From the NCBI GenBank assembly GCA_036850595.1, contig CM072152.1, positions 5,537,640 through 5,601,639 of the forward strand: a stretch of 64,000 bases of DNA, in the 5' to 3' direction. The stretch is from Rhyacichthys aspro. Lineage: Eukaryota; Chordata; Actinopteri; Gobiiformes; Rhyacichthyidae. Below are positions 24,734 to 37,040 of this stretch, one piece after another. Within the stretch, counting starts at the first letter, position 1, and the number at the start of each line of letters is the position of its first letter. Position numbers and translations under genes: made by a program. The notes beneath the pieces were generated by a model, which did not search any database, had not been told where the DNA came from, and saw only the letters and a program-made list of their open reading frames with translations.

Positions 24734-27700
24734 TCAGCAATATTTCTGCAGACAGACAGTAGACAGTGAGTGACATGTGCTTACAGTAGTTCATATTCAA
24801 ATCCTAAATGCATGCAAATTAAATTTTCAAGAGGTAAGTTACCTGGTCAGGTCCCATTGGCATTCTACCCATTCCCATTGGGTTCATGCCCATTTGGCCC
24901 TGCATCTGTCCAGGCATCTGTCCAGGCATCTGTCCCATTTGACCGCCACCAGGCCCGCTAACGGGACCAGGCCCACCCATGGAGTTGTTCATCATCATGG
25001 CTCCAAACTGGCCCTGGTTACCCTGCTGCGGGAACTGCTGCTGTGGGTACGAGCTGTGAGTAAAAAGCATAAGTTGATATGATATTAAAATGAAAATACG
25101 AGATATCAAGTGAGTTTTTATGGTATAGCACATAACAGCCAATGTTGTGTTAAAGAAGCCCAACATACTTGTTGCGAGGCATGCCGCCCTGTGGCCAGCC
25201 CTTCATGTCTACAGAGGAGTACATGGGCCCACCCTGGGGGTTTCCCTGCATCCCAGCCATCATGTTGTTTTGAGGAGGGCCTCCCATTCGCCCAGGCATC
25301 ATGTTTCCTGGAGGGCTGCTCACTGGAGCCATGAATGATGGGTCCCCCTGTTGGTTCATACCTGAATTGCAACAGAGGAACAGTCATTCAGTAAGTGTAT
25401 TTGTATTTGGTTGGTACAATGCAAACCCAAACTCAAACAGTTGATCTTCACTACAGACCATAGTTGGCTCCATAGTTGAAGCTCTGCTGGCCCGGCTGGT
25501 TCATAGGGGGGCCTCCCATGGTGTTGTCCATCCCTCCTGGTGCAGTCACATTTGGAGGTGGACTGAAGCCTCCTGCTGGCCCCTGGCCCTGCTGCTGCTG
25601 CTGCTGTTGCTGCATTAGCATCATCATCCTCTGCCTCTTCATCATCATCTCTCTGCTGCGCTGCGCCATCATCTGTGCATTCAGGAAACCCGGCTGCTGT
25701 GAAAACATCAACACTTTTATTCTCCTGAACTATACAATGACAAAAAAATAGAGATTTGGAGTTTGGAGTTTGGAGGAGCTGACCACCCACCTGATTACCC
25801 ATGCCTCCAGGAGCCATACCCGGCTGCATACCCGGACGCATGGCAGGGGGTCCTCCAGGGGCACTGTCCATCTTCATGCCTTGTCTGGTCTGGTTCATAA
25901 ACTGTTCAGTGATACAAAATGATACATTTTGACAAAGATTAGTTTGCAAATAGCAGAAACCAAACAGGCGTGGTTTCTATTTTTCACACTCAGATAATAT
26001 TCATGTTAGCATGCAGACCTGCTGTCCTTGCAGTCTCTGCTGTAGCTGCAGTCTCAGGGGCTTTGTGGCATTCATCATGCGGGGTCTCATCATGTTTGCA
26101 CGCGGGTTCCCCATGTTGCCCATCCCTGTCATGCCCGGGAAGCCCCCCGTGTGGTTCATCTGATTCATCATTGGGTTGAAGCCTCCAGCTGACTGGCCCT
26201 GCATTGTGTTGCCCCCGTACCCAGGCTGCATGTTCATGGAGGGCGGCCCTGGGGGGCCAGGGTAGCCCTGGTTGTACACTGGTTTTTGGTCCATCCCCAT
26301 AGAGGAGTCCGGCCCAGGGAATGGCTCAGATGGTGGGCATGGGCCCTGGCTCTGGTCCTGGCCTTGTGGGTGGCCCTCTGGTCCATGGGACTGGAAATAA
26401 AAGTGGGCATAGATTATGATTCAGTCAAATCACATTCAAAATGATATTGGTTCAAGATGAAAATTAACCTGAAAACAATGAAACATAGTGTTGTAACATG
26501 TGTTATTACATCTTGATTAAACGATATTACATCACACCTGGCCTACAATTTCAGGGATTCCCAGAGCTCGATCTATCTCCTGCAAAGCCATGACATCAGC
26601 AGTGTTGAGCAGAGAGTCCAGCTGGTCTAAAAGTGCCCGTTCATCATTCGGGCCATCATTGGCAGCCAGGGGTCCCAACAGCTCATCTAAAGGAAGTCCA
26701 AACGGTTCCCTAAAAGGTAAACCATTCAAGCATTTAGAGACATTATCATCATTTTTGGATGTAAAAAACTTTGACACATTATTTACATGTTCTCACTAGT
26801 GACCTTTGCAAGAAGTTACCTGTTTGTGGTCTGTGGTCTGTCCATTCCCATAGCAGAGTCTGGCCAGGAGGGGGACTGTGGTGTGGGACCACCAAACGGG
26901 CTCATACCCATATTGGATTCATTGGTACCTACAGAGGAAAATACATAACAGTAATAAGAATCATGTTAATAATTACATAACTGTTTTAAAACCAAGAAAA
27001 AATACTACATTTATTGTTTATCTTTGTCCCTGAAAAAGTACATGCAGCGTTCATCATGTAACCAGTAACTCACCCATATCCATGAGCTGCTGCTGAAGCA
27101 TGGACCTTGTGGCTCCTGGGACACTGTTTGAACGGTTGATCATAGGACCTCCCATTGGGCCAGAGCGGCCCATCCCTGGATGTCCTGGGCCACTCACAGG
27201 ATTAGTGTTGGACCTTGGCATGCCCCAGTCTCCTGGTCCTGCCATGGCAGATCTCTGTGGCATCCCCATACCTCGGCCCATAGCTCCTATATGACATGAA
27301 AAGTTTGTAAGTTAGCTTTGCCAACAGTAAATAAAAAAATAAACAGTTTTGTTTTTAAAGTAATTCTGTCCTAGTGTTAATGAAACTTGAAGTAAAAAGT
27401 TGAAGTTACTTGTTGGATTGCCTTGTGGTGGACACAGACCCATGCTTCCTGGAAAGCCATTGGGCACACCCCCAGGTCGGATTGGAGCGTTCATGTTCTC
27501 CTGGTTCATCAGTGTCGGACAGGGGACATTCCTCCTGCCAGCCAGGCCTCCTACTGAAGGATCTCCACTCATGGGCTTAGCATCCACAGACAAGGCTCTT
27601 TGATAGGCACCACGCTGGCCTGGAGGCATGGGGCCTCGCTCCACATCTGAATTAAACACAACATTCAATCGGATTCAGTAGGATATAGTCCAAAAAACGC

Positions 27701-30700
27701 ACTCCTAAATACAACACAGAGTGTTAAATTACACTGTAAAATTATGGATAGCTAAAACTCAAAATTATTTCTAAAGTTATGTTTAGGCCAAACAATGTAT
27801 GACTCACGGAAGCTATCAGGGCTCATAGAAATACAAAATAAAATTATGTAAATTAAATTAAAATTATTTTTTTTAACACCTCTTTGTTTAAACTAAAGAC
27901 ACTCTTGTTGCCTGAACCAAATAAACATTAATTAATCTGTGCACTTGGTGTGAAAAGCAGAAACTATATTTTTGACATGTACCATATTCATATTTCATCA
28001 TCATATGATAAATGTACAACGGACTCACCATGCAAACTGTCCGGCATGTTTCCTGGTTTGTTTCCCACTTCTTTTCCTGCTCTTGAGTCAGGTTCAGGAA
28101 AGAAGCTGGAGGTATTTCTAGGGACCCCCAGAATTGTTTCTAGGGTCTCAGTCTAAAACAAACAGACACAAAATTATTGTCACTTGAATATACACCTGTG
28201 CTGAGTGGATTCATTGACTTATTTGATCTGAAATCCTTACATCATCTGATGGCTCCAACTTGACCTTGCTGTCCAGGGAGTGGGGGTCAGAACTGCTGAC
28301 CCCTGGCCCCTGAGGTCCCCTTCCTTCCAGCTCTTCCAGCTTTGGCTTGATGTCTCCACTGTCACCACTGTTCGAGTCGTCTTTATTGAGGAGGTAGTGC
28401 AGGAGGGCGTGGGACTTCTCCTTCTTAGGGCTGTGCTGTTCTGGCTTAGATTCTGGTCCACGACCACCTCCAGGTCCTGGTGGTCCGATCTCTGGGCCTC
28501 CAGATTCTAAGCTGCTCTTCCCAGTGGCCTCTGCTGTGATGCGGGCCACCTCGTCGGGGGTGTTACCGTTCTGTAAGAGCTTGTGCAGGATCTTGTGTTT
28601 CTCTTGCAATGATTGACTTGACAAGTGCCCTGCCGAGGAGGAAACAGGCCCAGTAGAAGAGGACACTCCTGTTGAGGACGAGGGGCTGGTGACACCTCCT
28701 GTTCCGTCTTTACTGTCAGCTGTGGAGCTGGGGCCAGAGCCGGGGGTGTGATTTGGAGGCACCAGCTCATCAGTGGGAGACGTGAGCAGCTGGAGAAGCT
28801 TCTTGTGGCACTTGGTGTCAGGGACCCGTCTGGTGGGCTCTCCACCCGGTTGGGCCTGGCTGTCGGGTTTGTCAGCAGGACCCTCACCTGTGGGTGTGTG
28901 CTGCTGAGACTGCTCACCTCCTGCTCCGAGAGAAGCACCTGGGCTCTTAGAGTCAGAATGTGGCGGGAGGCCGGGCTTACAGGCTCCACTGGACCCCTGG
29001 TTGGTGGAGTTGATGCTGGGGGAGCTGTCTGGCTTGTGTGGAAGAGGTGAGGTGAGTGGAGAGGGCATTGGGTTGCCCACCCCTTCACTTATGGCCTGGA
29101 GGGCGTTTAAAGAACTGCTGGAAAAAGTGGTCCCTCCTCCAGTTCCAGAGCCTCCAACGTGAGTGGAGCTCATGGGAGAACTCATACCTGAGAGACAGCA
29201 CAGTGACCAAATCAATGAAATGTTGGATATGAGTATCAGCTGGTGACAGTATTAAGGAATGGACAAATGAAAATCATTCATGCCTCAGGAGCTCATAATT
29301 TTTGTTTGCCATGACAAGTTTGTGAAGCCAGAAGTTTCCATATTTATAAAAAGCTCAGAGTTGGGGGACCACAAAGCATGACAGTTGCAAAGTAAGCTTT
29401 TTACCTTGTAATGATAACGGCCAGTAAAGTATGTAAGTTTTAATAAATAAGTCATTAGGTTAATCAAGCATTAGTGAAACAGATGATGGTCTGACTCAGT
29501 GCCGCTGTACAATATTCTTTCAGGTCGATGATTATTCCCAAGTGTCCTAACTGGTGTAATGTCTCTTACTGTGTCTTGAAATGTATTTATTTTTATTAAA
29601 TAATGTGAAAAGGTGTAGCATCTAGAAAAGAGCATCATTTGGTTTTTCTTTGAATGTTTTATGGAATTAACCAAATTCCAGCATCATTTTAACCACTTTA
29701 ACCATCAAGTTAACCACAGTTAACTGTGTCAGTGTCAAATTAACTTTCATACAGTTATTAGTGCAGTTAAAAATGGTTCTTACCGCCTGGGGAAAAAGGG
29801 CTGGCACCCATTTTTGGGCTTCCCCGGACCCTGGGTGAACCCATGACATTGTGTGGTGGGCCATTAATCCCTGGGCTGGCCTGAGGGGGGCTGGTCATTC
29901 CCATTCCATATCCTCCACCACCAGATCCTCCGCCGGCACCACCATGAAACTGACCCATCTGCTGATGCATGCCATGGTGGCCCATCTGATTCATCTGGCT
30001 CATCTGATTCATGGAGTTCATGGGGGAGTTCATTGAGGAGTTCATTGGATGCATGGAGTTCATTTGACTCATCTGATTCATTTGGCCCATGTTGTTCATC
30101 TGATGCATGGAGTTCATTTGATTCATGGGATTCATTTGATTCATGCGGTTGCCCCCTGAGTATGGAGGCAATCCTCTTTGGGGCATGTTGCTCTGCTCAG
30201 CCATGCTGTATCCTCTGTTCATGCCCATGCCCGCTCCTGGGCCCATGTTCATCTGCTGATTCTGACTGTTCACAACATTTGGAGGCCTCATGGCTCCACC
30301 TTGATTTCCACGATAACTATTCTGCTCCCTGTAATGGAAAAAAATTCCTTAGCTTTTTGACAAGAAGAAATACAGAGGATTACAGGTGTACATGTTTTAG
30401 TTCTGGCTGTTAAAGCATTTGCACCTTTGCAGCAAGTGTGTGGAGAGAAAAGTAGGCGGTTCATTGGAGTTTGGATTCCGGCAGAGGTCACTCCTGGTTT
30501 GGGCTGTGACTGGGGTGCCATCAGAGAGTGAGAAGCGGTATAGAGGTGTCTCTGCATGGCCATTAAGCAAAGCTGGAGCGAACAAAAAAGGAGGATTAAT
30601 AAAGCAAATAAAGGCCTGTCTACTATGTGCACTAAAAACTGTGGCCACTCCAAATCAAAGCAGATAATTAGGTACTACACACCATCTTGGTAGTGGCGTT

Positions 30701-33333
30701 TGTATGACCAGGGCTGTCCCTCACTGCGATGGAGGAACATCTGCATACAGCGTCTTACCAAGTCCTCCCAGCCTGGACGCATGGTAGTGTGAAGAGAGGC
30801 CTGCTGTTCTATTTCAATGAGTTTACCTACATACAAATATGGACAGTTAGATTGAAACCCAGAATATATTGGTTTGTCATTACAGAAAAGATTTACTGTT
30901 CTAGTGTAAAGTATTGTTATTCACCACAACGCCACATACCAGACAGTTCATGGCGAGTGCTAAATCTTTCTGTTCTCTCTACTGCTGTGATTCGTCTTGC
31001 TACGCAGATCATACAAGACTGCAAATCTATGGAAATTAAGAACACAATGTTAAGTCTTCAATGGATATAATGTCAGGTGTGACTTAACTAGATATTATAT
31101 TTTTACAATACATACCTTCCCCTTCTTCCATCATGGCTCGTGGCTGAGTGAGGGCAAAACACTGCATAGTTTCATAGCGTTGGCCCCCAGCTCTTTCTTC
31201 TGACAGACCATGGCCCTGGCCATGAACAAAGTTCATGAGCATACGACAGTTGAAAGTGTGACTCTTCTGCCGCAGTGTCTCTCCACCCCATGGCGCTCCG
31301 TTTGGTGCTGTCAGAAAAAAAGAAGCATTTCCATAAATTAGCATAGTGCTGTTGTACAACAATAGGTTTATTTAAGAGTTTGTTGGTAAGTATTCACTCA
31401 TTAACAGATCAACTATGTCTCACCGTTGGCTTTGGGTAGATTCTTGTGAAACTCTTCCCTGTCCTCCTCATGAATAATGTTGTAAACACTTGTGTTTATT
31501 AGCTCCTCCTGCTTGTACTGCAGGTACTGAGTCACATTATCTGATACAAACACAATGCTGCCCTCACGGTTTACCACAAAGAGAAAGCCGTCCAGGGCCT
31601 AAGACAGATCAAAAAAGAGAGAAAAGGGAAAATCGTCATATGTGATAGATAGGTCTATTCAACCTTAAGTTGTTTTTCCAAGCGTTAGCAAGACAACAGT
31701 GTCCAACATAAACAGCTAATTAGTGCAAGTCTGTGGCCCCACATTGCTTGTCCCTATTCTGACCTGTAGGAGCAATGGGCCCAGATGGTCCTTGTCAATG
31801 ACCCCCTGACCGGTGGAGGAAACATCCGCCTTCTGGACATCATCATCACTGCAGGAACTTTTTCCTGAAGAGAAATTACAACAGTACATTTTCATGAACA
31901 TTAGACACTGCAGATTGTAAAAGACAGAAAGTTTAAATCATTGTGACTGGACAGTAAAATACTGGAATTTGGTTTAATCCATTTTCTGTCTTAACATTGC
32001 TGTCCACCAGATGGCAGCATACCTCATAGGTACATGTTTGGCATGCCTTTCTATTTTTAATACCAGCATGTGTTGGAGGCTTTGTTAGGCACCACTCAAT
32101 ATCACAAGTTAACTTGTGGCTACATTTAATACGAAAGCTTTGAAATAATGCAACTTTTAGTTAACTGCTATCATTAATAACTATCTACATTAATAAATAC
32201 ATTAAAATGCAGGAGGTGACATGAAAAATACATGCCTGACAAACCATTAAAGAGAAATTATTTGTAAATAAAGAAGGAGAAATATGAAAAAGAACTGAAA
32301 ATATGGCCCCTCCATCATTCTCATGCTGTAACTATAGCAACATAGCAGCACAATGTCAAGGCCAGCAGTAGCCAGCTGTGACCCTCTGGGTAGATTCCAG
32401 TATGATTGCACTCACTCTTCCTTACCCACTTAACCTCACAGATTTAATCACAAGCCAGCTAAAATGGGTGAAAGAAAATATCCTGCTTTGCGTATCCAAT
32501 CATGTTAGATGCAAAAGGACTAGACATTTGCCTGGGGACAGTCTGATTTCTAAGTCACCAGTGCTATTAGTCCCCCAGAGTGAATGGTATGGCATTAACA
32601 GATACACACTGTCACTGACAGCCCTGAGCCATGACCACCTAGGATTGGTCTCAATTACTGGTGTTCATTTACCCCCAGCAACACAAACAGCCAAACTGGA
32701 TGTCATTGTGGAGCAACCTGGCCATGAACCAAACCCACCACTTCATCACCGGCATCATCTATCCTTAGAGCAGGGCACTTGAGAGGATTTGTTTCAACTT
32801 TATTTTCTATCCAATCAAAAATACAACTGTAGAATACACTTCAGACATACTGCTTGAAGAGGGGTGCTACCTTGCTCTTTGATTTGCCTGATCTGCCTCA
32901 CAGTTTCCTTGAGGATGGCACATTTGTCAGGCTTGACGTTGAAGCTGTCGATGTTGGAGAGGTTTGCAGAGATGAGCTCAGCCAGTTCCTCTATGTACTT
33001 GCTCTCCTGTTCCCTCCGACGTTTGTCACACCTGCCGGGGCACCAATGGGATTAGATGTGTTGCCATGACAACCTCACCTCCTCATACCCTGGCCGTATG
33101 GCCTGCATATGGACAAAGCTTAAGTGCTTCAGACAGCTGTTAGCAGCAGTAGTAAGAAAAGGTGTGGAGATGTTCAAATCAAATGGAAGATGGGGGTCAG
33201 GTGGGTTTGAAAGGAAAAAGTGACTTGAGGATAGCTCCTGTACATACCCTAAGCCTGGTGTATCACAGGTGGAGTGTCTTCGTTTGCGGTCGGAGCACAA
33301 TGGCTCCAAAGAGTTGTCTGGAACACCACTCAT
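24734..33333 (-). CDS. ncoa3: nuclear receptor coactivator 3 (SRC-3)
   Basis: A p160 coactivator that binds liganded nuclear receptors and recruits CBP/p300. I resolved 21 coding exons: 33248-33333, 32871-33031, 31764-31864, 31424-31598, 31116-31307, 30940-31026, 30683-30826, 30425-30572, 29784-30328, 28241-29187, 28029-28152, 27410-27646, 27074-27286, 26820-26928, 26538-26709, 26019-26390, 25791-25901, 25459-25696, 25169-25361, 24843-25053 and 24734-24745. All introns are GT-AG and all phases agree, giving 1,525 aa (human about 1,424). The order is bHLH (29-82), PAS (about 112-380), three LXXLL boxes (677, 747, 809), a CBP-binding region (1112-1146), polyQ and the C-terminus DQKYC. The start MSGVPDNSLEPL and the end match NCOA3 better than NCOA1 or NCOA2. 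It is larger than the human protein mainly through Met/Gly/Pro-rich expansions. Confidence 0.95.
24871..24942 (-). repeat. ncoa3: GQMP-type tandem repeat in ncoa3 exon 20
   Basis: The codons give GQMGQMPGQMPGQMQGQM, from near-identical short units read as TGTCCAGGCATC on the + strand. This in-frame expansion lies just before the conserved C-terminal tail. Confidence 0.7.
25589..25612 (-). repeat. ncoa3: ncoa3 polyglutamine repeat
   Basis: Eight consecutive CAG/CAA codons, with one CAA interruption, lie in the C-terminal region where mammalian NCOA3 has a longer polymorphic glutamine tract. The run is short here. Confidence 0.9.
26538..26709 (-). other. ncoa3: ncoa3 exon 15: CBP/p300-binding domain (AD1)
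   Basis: This exon encodes the leucine-rich helices that fold with the NCBD of CBP/p300. The motif DERALLDQLDSLLNTADVM is followed by EIDRALGIPEIV, nearly the same as in mammals. It is the most conserved part of the 3' half of the gene. Confidence 0.9.
28241..29187 (-). other. ncoa3: ncoa3 exon 10: nuclear-receptor interaction domain
   Basis: One 947-bp exon carries all three receptor boxes. LLQLL is at 28784-28798, LHKLL at 28574-28588 and LHYLL at 28388-28402, each in family context (HKKLLQLL, HKILHKLL, ALLHYLL). A VKLEP sumoylation-type site lies near the exon's 3' end. The linkers are Ser/Gly/Pro-rich and probably disordered. Confidence 0.95.
29956..30144 (-). repeat. ncoa3: Met-x-x periodic tract in ncoa3 exon 9
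   Basis: Residues about 427-489 are built on a 9-bp unit that encodes Met and two polar residues (mostly Asn, Gln, Ser or His). Methionine falls at every third residue for twelve units in a row, then resumes after two slips, for 20 Met in 63 residues. The tract lies between the PAS domains and the receptor boxes. The human protein, as I recall it, has no such tract. Confidence 0.9.
32004..32018 (+). promoter_or_regulatory. CTCF consensus site in ncoa3 intron 2
   Basis: CCACCAGATGGCAGC matches CCASYAGRKGGCRSY at every position. It lies between coding exons 2 and 3 of ncoa3 and is oriented opposite to the pair at 21.5 kb, which is the convergent arrangement CTCF loops favour. Confidence 0.55.
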
Positions 33334-33352
33334 CTTCAGCGCATATCAGCAC
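33334..33352 (-). other. ncoa3: ncoa3 leader segment next to the start codon
   Basis: The coding exon begins after an acceptor TTTTTAG, leaving 19 leader bases before the ATG at 33331-33333. They contain ATGCGCTGA, a two-codon uORF at 33336-33344 that ends two bases before the main start. Confidence 0.7.
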
Positions 33353-34588
33353 CTAAAAACCAAAACAGATCATTCATGAGCATCAGTAAAAATGACAGAG
33401 GTCTGGTGGCACAAGCTGAAATATAATAAAAAATGTGACAGTGTGGTCCAATCATAAACAGCGCACAAACTTGCACCCCTTGAGAAATTACTGTGGGTCT
33501 GACAACAAAATTCACAAGATTGGTGTTTTAAACTGAAGCCCTAAATGAAATGACTTTGGGAGAAAGACCAGATTCATACAGATTTATGGGGCACTATTCA
33601 GTTAGTAAAACCTTAGTGCTTGGAGAGAGTGAAATCTCATCTGTTCCAGTGTGAGGAGCGACTGATGATGATGTAGTGATTTGGAGCCTCAAGGGAGATG
33701 GGTCATCCGGCGTTCAGCCAGCATGCCCGCAAGAAACACACCACTAGCTTGAAGCAGCAGCACGTACACATAATGTCCATAAACCTTTTCCAGTACAATT
33801 ACAGGCTAAGGCATGTGTCTGCAGTCTATAAGTACTAGTCCCAGAAAATAACATTCACTAGTATGTCTAAATGCCCAAAAAGGTTCACATACAAACTCTC
33901 AGTCTGTTGGGACAACATGGAGAAGAATACAAACTAGGCTGTTTCCGTTCTTTCTTTCAGTGAATTTTTACTGCAGTTTCCTCCATACCATCCATGAACA
34001 ACGCCTCCTTTAGCTCCCTCCCTTACTGGGCGTAGCTGCACTGGGCTGGGGACCCTGCCCTTGTTTTCCTGCTCTGGCACTGCCCTGTATTTGACCTCTT
34101 CAGAGTTCACGTTAAGGAAAGCTCTGCAGTCCACCGTTAAGGTCAAAGCTCCCCTCTCCATTTCCACACACAAGCACAAACAAATGTGTTTCTTTTTTAA
34201 AAAGCTGCTCTCTCTCATCGATCTTTCACTTTTTCTTCTGCATATGGGTTTGTGTAAACGCACAAACCCCAGCACACAGCACTTTCAAAACAGTGATCTC
34301 ATTCCAGAGTGGAAAAGTGTAGAACGGATGGGAGCCATTATGCAACTGCAGCTCTGCATAGGCAGGCTAGGACATGCAGATCAGTCACCCACTACCACTA
34401 GTGCTGTTGCTAAAGAGCACCAAGTCGCAGACACGCTCTCTGCACCATAAATCTGCACGGCATGCTTCTTGTCTGTCTACCTTTCATCGCCCCCCACTCT
34501 AAATCTGCCAGTCTTGCTCTGGTTGTGATTCTCTGCCTCTTGCTGCCCCCCTTCTTCCTTCCTTCCTGGTTTCTGTCCTAAGGCTCAC

Positions 34589-34635
34589 CTCTGCAGTGGA
34601 GAAAGATGACATCAGCTCCCAGTCAGCCTTACATC
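34589..34635 (-). other. ncoa3: putative ncoa3 non-coding exon, 47 bp
   Basis: It is bounded by a strong acceptor (TCTGTTTCAG) and donor (AG|GTGAGC) on the minus strand. It contains ATGTAA at its 5' end and an ATG whose frame runs into the main exon. The splice sites are good, but no transcript evidence is available. Confidence 0.55.
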
Positions 34636-35118
34636 CTGAAACAGACAAACAGCAGAGCTGCCACTCTTTCTGTCAAATACCAGAGGACAGAAGTTTCATA
34701 CTGGACTCTAAAATGAAGAACACTTCAATTCACCTCTAAATCTTAATCTTATGAATTTAAACTCCCGCATAATCAAACTATTTGTGACATGAAGAGGCTT
34801 TATGTTTTTATGTATATATCAGGTTTTTTAATTCATGAAATGCACCCAAACTCAAGTAGACAATACACTGAAAACTGAGAAATTAGCACCACCCCACTTC
34901 AACCACAGATGAGTCTCAACAGGCCTGGCAGGATGCCACTGCCCTGAATCAGCTTCATAAAATATGTTCAGTGACAAGGTAAGATTCACACAAAACTCCA
35001 AGTGCCTACAGCCTGAAAAATAAAAGACACTTCCTGATTCAGTGTAGTCTGTCTGTCTGTACCGTGTGTGTGCTTGTGTGTTTGTGTGTTTGTTTTTCAA
35101 CACATGATAAGAGCTCAC

Positions 35119-35174
35119 CTTGGCCAATACAATCCCCAGTCTAGCTCCATTCAGAGTCAGCGCCTCAACATCTC
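35119..35174 (-). other. ncoa3: putative ncoa3 non-coding exon, 56 bp
   Basis: It is bounded by acceptor TGTTTCAG and donor AAG|GTGAGC on the minus strand. It holds two short uORFs: ATG TTG AGG CGC TGA, and one starting ATGGAGCTAGAC that would end at ATGTAA in the next exon. It was inferred from splice signals. Confidence 0.55.
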
Positions 35175-36299
35175 CTGAAACAACAGAGAGAAAATAAACG
35201 GTTATGATCCATCACTGTCTGAATAATGACACTTAATATCATCGGGGTTTGTTTTTCACAGATATTCATGGGAAAAGTGATTTCTAAAAGTGCACAGGAA
35301 GCCACAGTAGATAGCATCCTGTTTGTGTCCTCCCTCGGCCTTTTCCACTGCGTCATCACTTCCCTTTCCAGGAAATGTGGCCACTCATCCACCCTATTTT
35401 GCATATTCTGTTTATCAGCTGTGCCCTTGTCGTCGTGGTTCATTTGCACCTAACCACCGCTGCTCCTGGTCATTGTTCTAAAACAGGACTGTCTCAACAC
35501 CTAGGAGCTGTTCAGACTATGCATTTAGATTTTTCTTGTTATGTGATCTGGCAATATTGCGCATTTTTGTGCCCAGATGGGATTGGATGTTTCTGTTAGG
35601 CGAAAACCATTTAAATATGCTATATGTTTGACAAACCTGAAGACTGTCCTCTAGAAGTGCACAATCCAATTCGCTCCTGTCCTTTTCACTCTTCACAGCA
35701 GAAAATCAAGTCCTAAGACATCTACCACAAACCACTGATCACATGAGCACTAAACACAGAACTGCTAGCGAGCTAATGCTGCAGCTGAATTATTCAAGAC
35801 TGAGAAAGAGAGAAACGGTGCTGCTTTCTGTTAACTGCCCAAGGGAGCTTTTTATTAATTGGACTTCTAATGACACAAATTATTTAAAATAAATCTTTCG
35901 ATCAGGCTTATATACTTAATGTTTAACATGCCTTCTCCCATAGCAAGCTCAAACTGATAGAACTGCTAATATCTGACAGTCGTAGCAGTGACTGAAATGT
36001 GCTTACATTTGTTGTACCAAAATGAAATAATCTCTGAAATGCAACAAAAACATTGAGCTAAGTGAAAGCACATTTAGTTGACAACACAACACGCAACTTC
36101 AAACCATCCGATTGGTTTCCGCTCCAGCCTCAGAAGAAATGCAAACCACAAATGGTCAAAATAAACTGGGAATAAAAGTTATAAAAGCGTCATTCAACCT
36201 AGTTGTGTGTTGGGACAAATGGTGACTGAGACAAAGCAGTAAGAAAATCTACACAAAAACAGATTAAGAAAACTGGCAGTATTATTCAATCTTCAGTCA

Positions 36300-36715
36300 T
36301 GTCACGCAGACTTCATCTTCCATAAACTGATACAATCGTACAGTCTTATTGCAGACGGAAAGGAGGAGTTCTTGAGGCGTTCTGTCCTGCAGCTCACTGA
36401 TTTCAGACGTCCACTGGATGTTGTTTAAAAGCCCAATGCAGGGGATGGTCCCTTTTACTCAGTATGTCATCCATCCTGTTGTGTTGCTCTACAACTTCAA
36501 CCAGTCTCCAAACTGATCCTCATTGACTGAGCCCTCTCTTTTAGCCATTGATAAAACATTTGCAGCAGTGTTGAGTCCATTTAAAGACCTTAGCTTTCTT
36601 GGATTTGGCCTTTCCTGTACATCTGTATTTATGGAACAGTCCAGCTTGTTGTCCAGGTGAACTCCCAGGTGAACTACTTAAATTTCTTTTCCACTGATGG
36701 TCACAGTTTGGATTT
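36300..36715 (-). mobile_element. decayed non-LTR retrotransposon (LINE) 3' fragment
   Basis: Translated on the minus strand, the block gives VHLGVHLDNKLDCSINTD, then RKLRSL, and further on HPLH and RLYQ, with stops and frameshifts. This order fits the C-terminal reverse-transcriptase region of common fish LINEs, where YLGVHLDNKLDW-type, LRRLRSF and HPLH motifs follow each other. It is a dead fragment without ends or target duplications. Confidence 0.55.
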
Positions 36716-36909
36716 TCAATTCAGTTTATTACAGCATAAAACATATAAAGAAAAATACAATAACACAATGTGCAAAAAGGAGTTGGACGAAAAGGACCGT
36801 AAAGAACAAAAAAGTAATGAGTAAATCATTGTGAGTATTTGTGTGGGAGGCTGGAGGTATAGCCATAAACTGTTGCAACAAACAACAAGAAGTTGTTTCT
36901 GGTTTATTC

Positions 36910-37040
36910 CCACCTTCCTAAACATAAAAATACCATACGGTTGTAACTAGTTACAACCGTATGGTATGGTTACCAAACACAGAGAATCCTTTGGCGTGAA
37001 TGAGATTTGATTTTTTTTTTTTTTATGTTTAGGAAGGTGG
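36910..37040. repeat. nested perfect inverted repeat
   Basis: Bases 36930-36967 are a perfect 38-bp palindrome centred on CTAG. Bases 36910-36930 and 37020-37040 are perfect 21-bp inverted arms enclosing it. The left arm touches the palindrome, and a 52-bp spacer with a T run separates the palindrome from the right arm. Confidence 0.9.

Noticed and set aside
32378..32782. 134-codon open frame inside an ncoa3 intron
   Set aside because: It matches no family I know and sits between two well-supported ncoa3 coding exons on the other strand. It could be a remnant of an insertion, but nothing shows which.
24734..33333. Assignment to ncoa1 or ncoa2 in place of ncoa3
   Set aside because: The start (MSG..LEPL.SDRKRR), the AD1 helices and the DQKYC end fit NCOA3 best, and the zmynd8 neighbour agrees with NCOA3 synteny.
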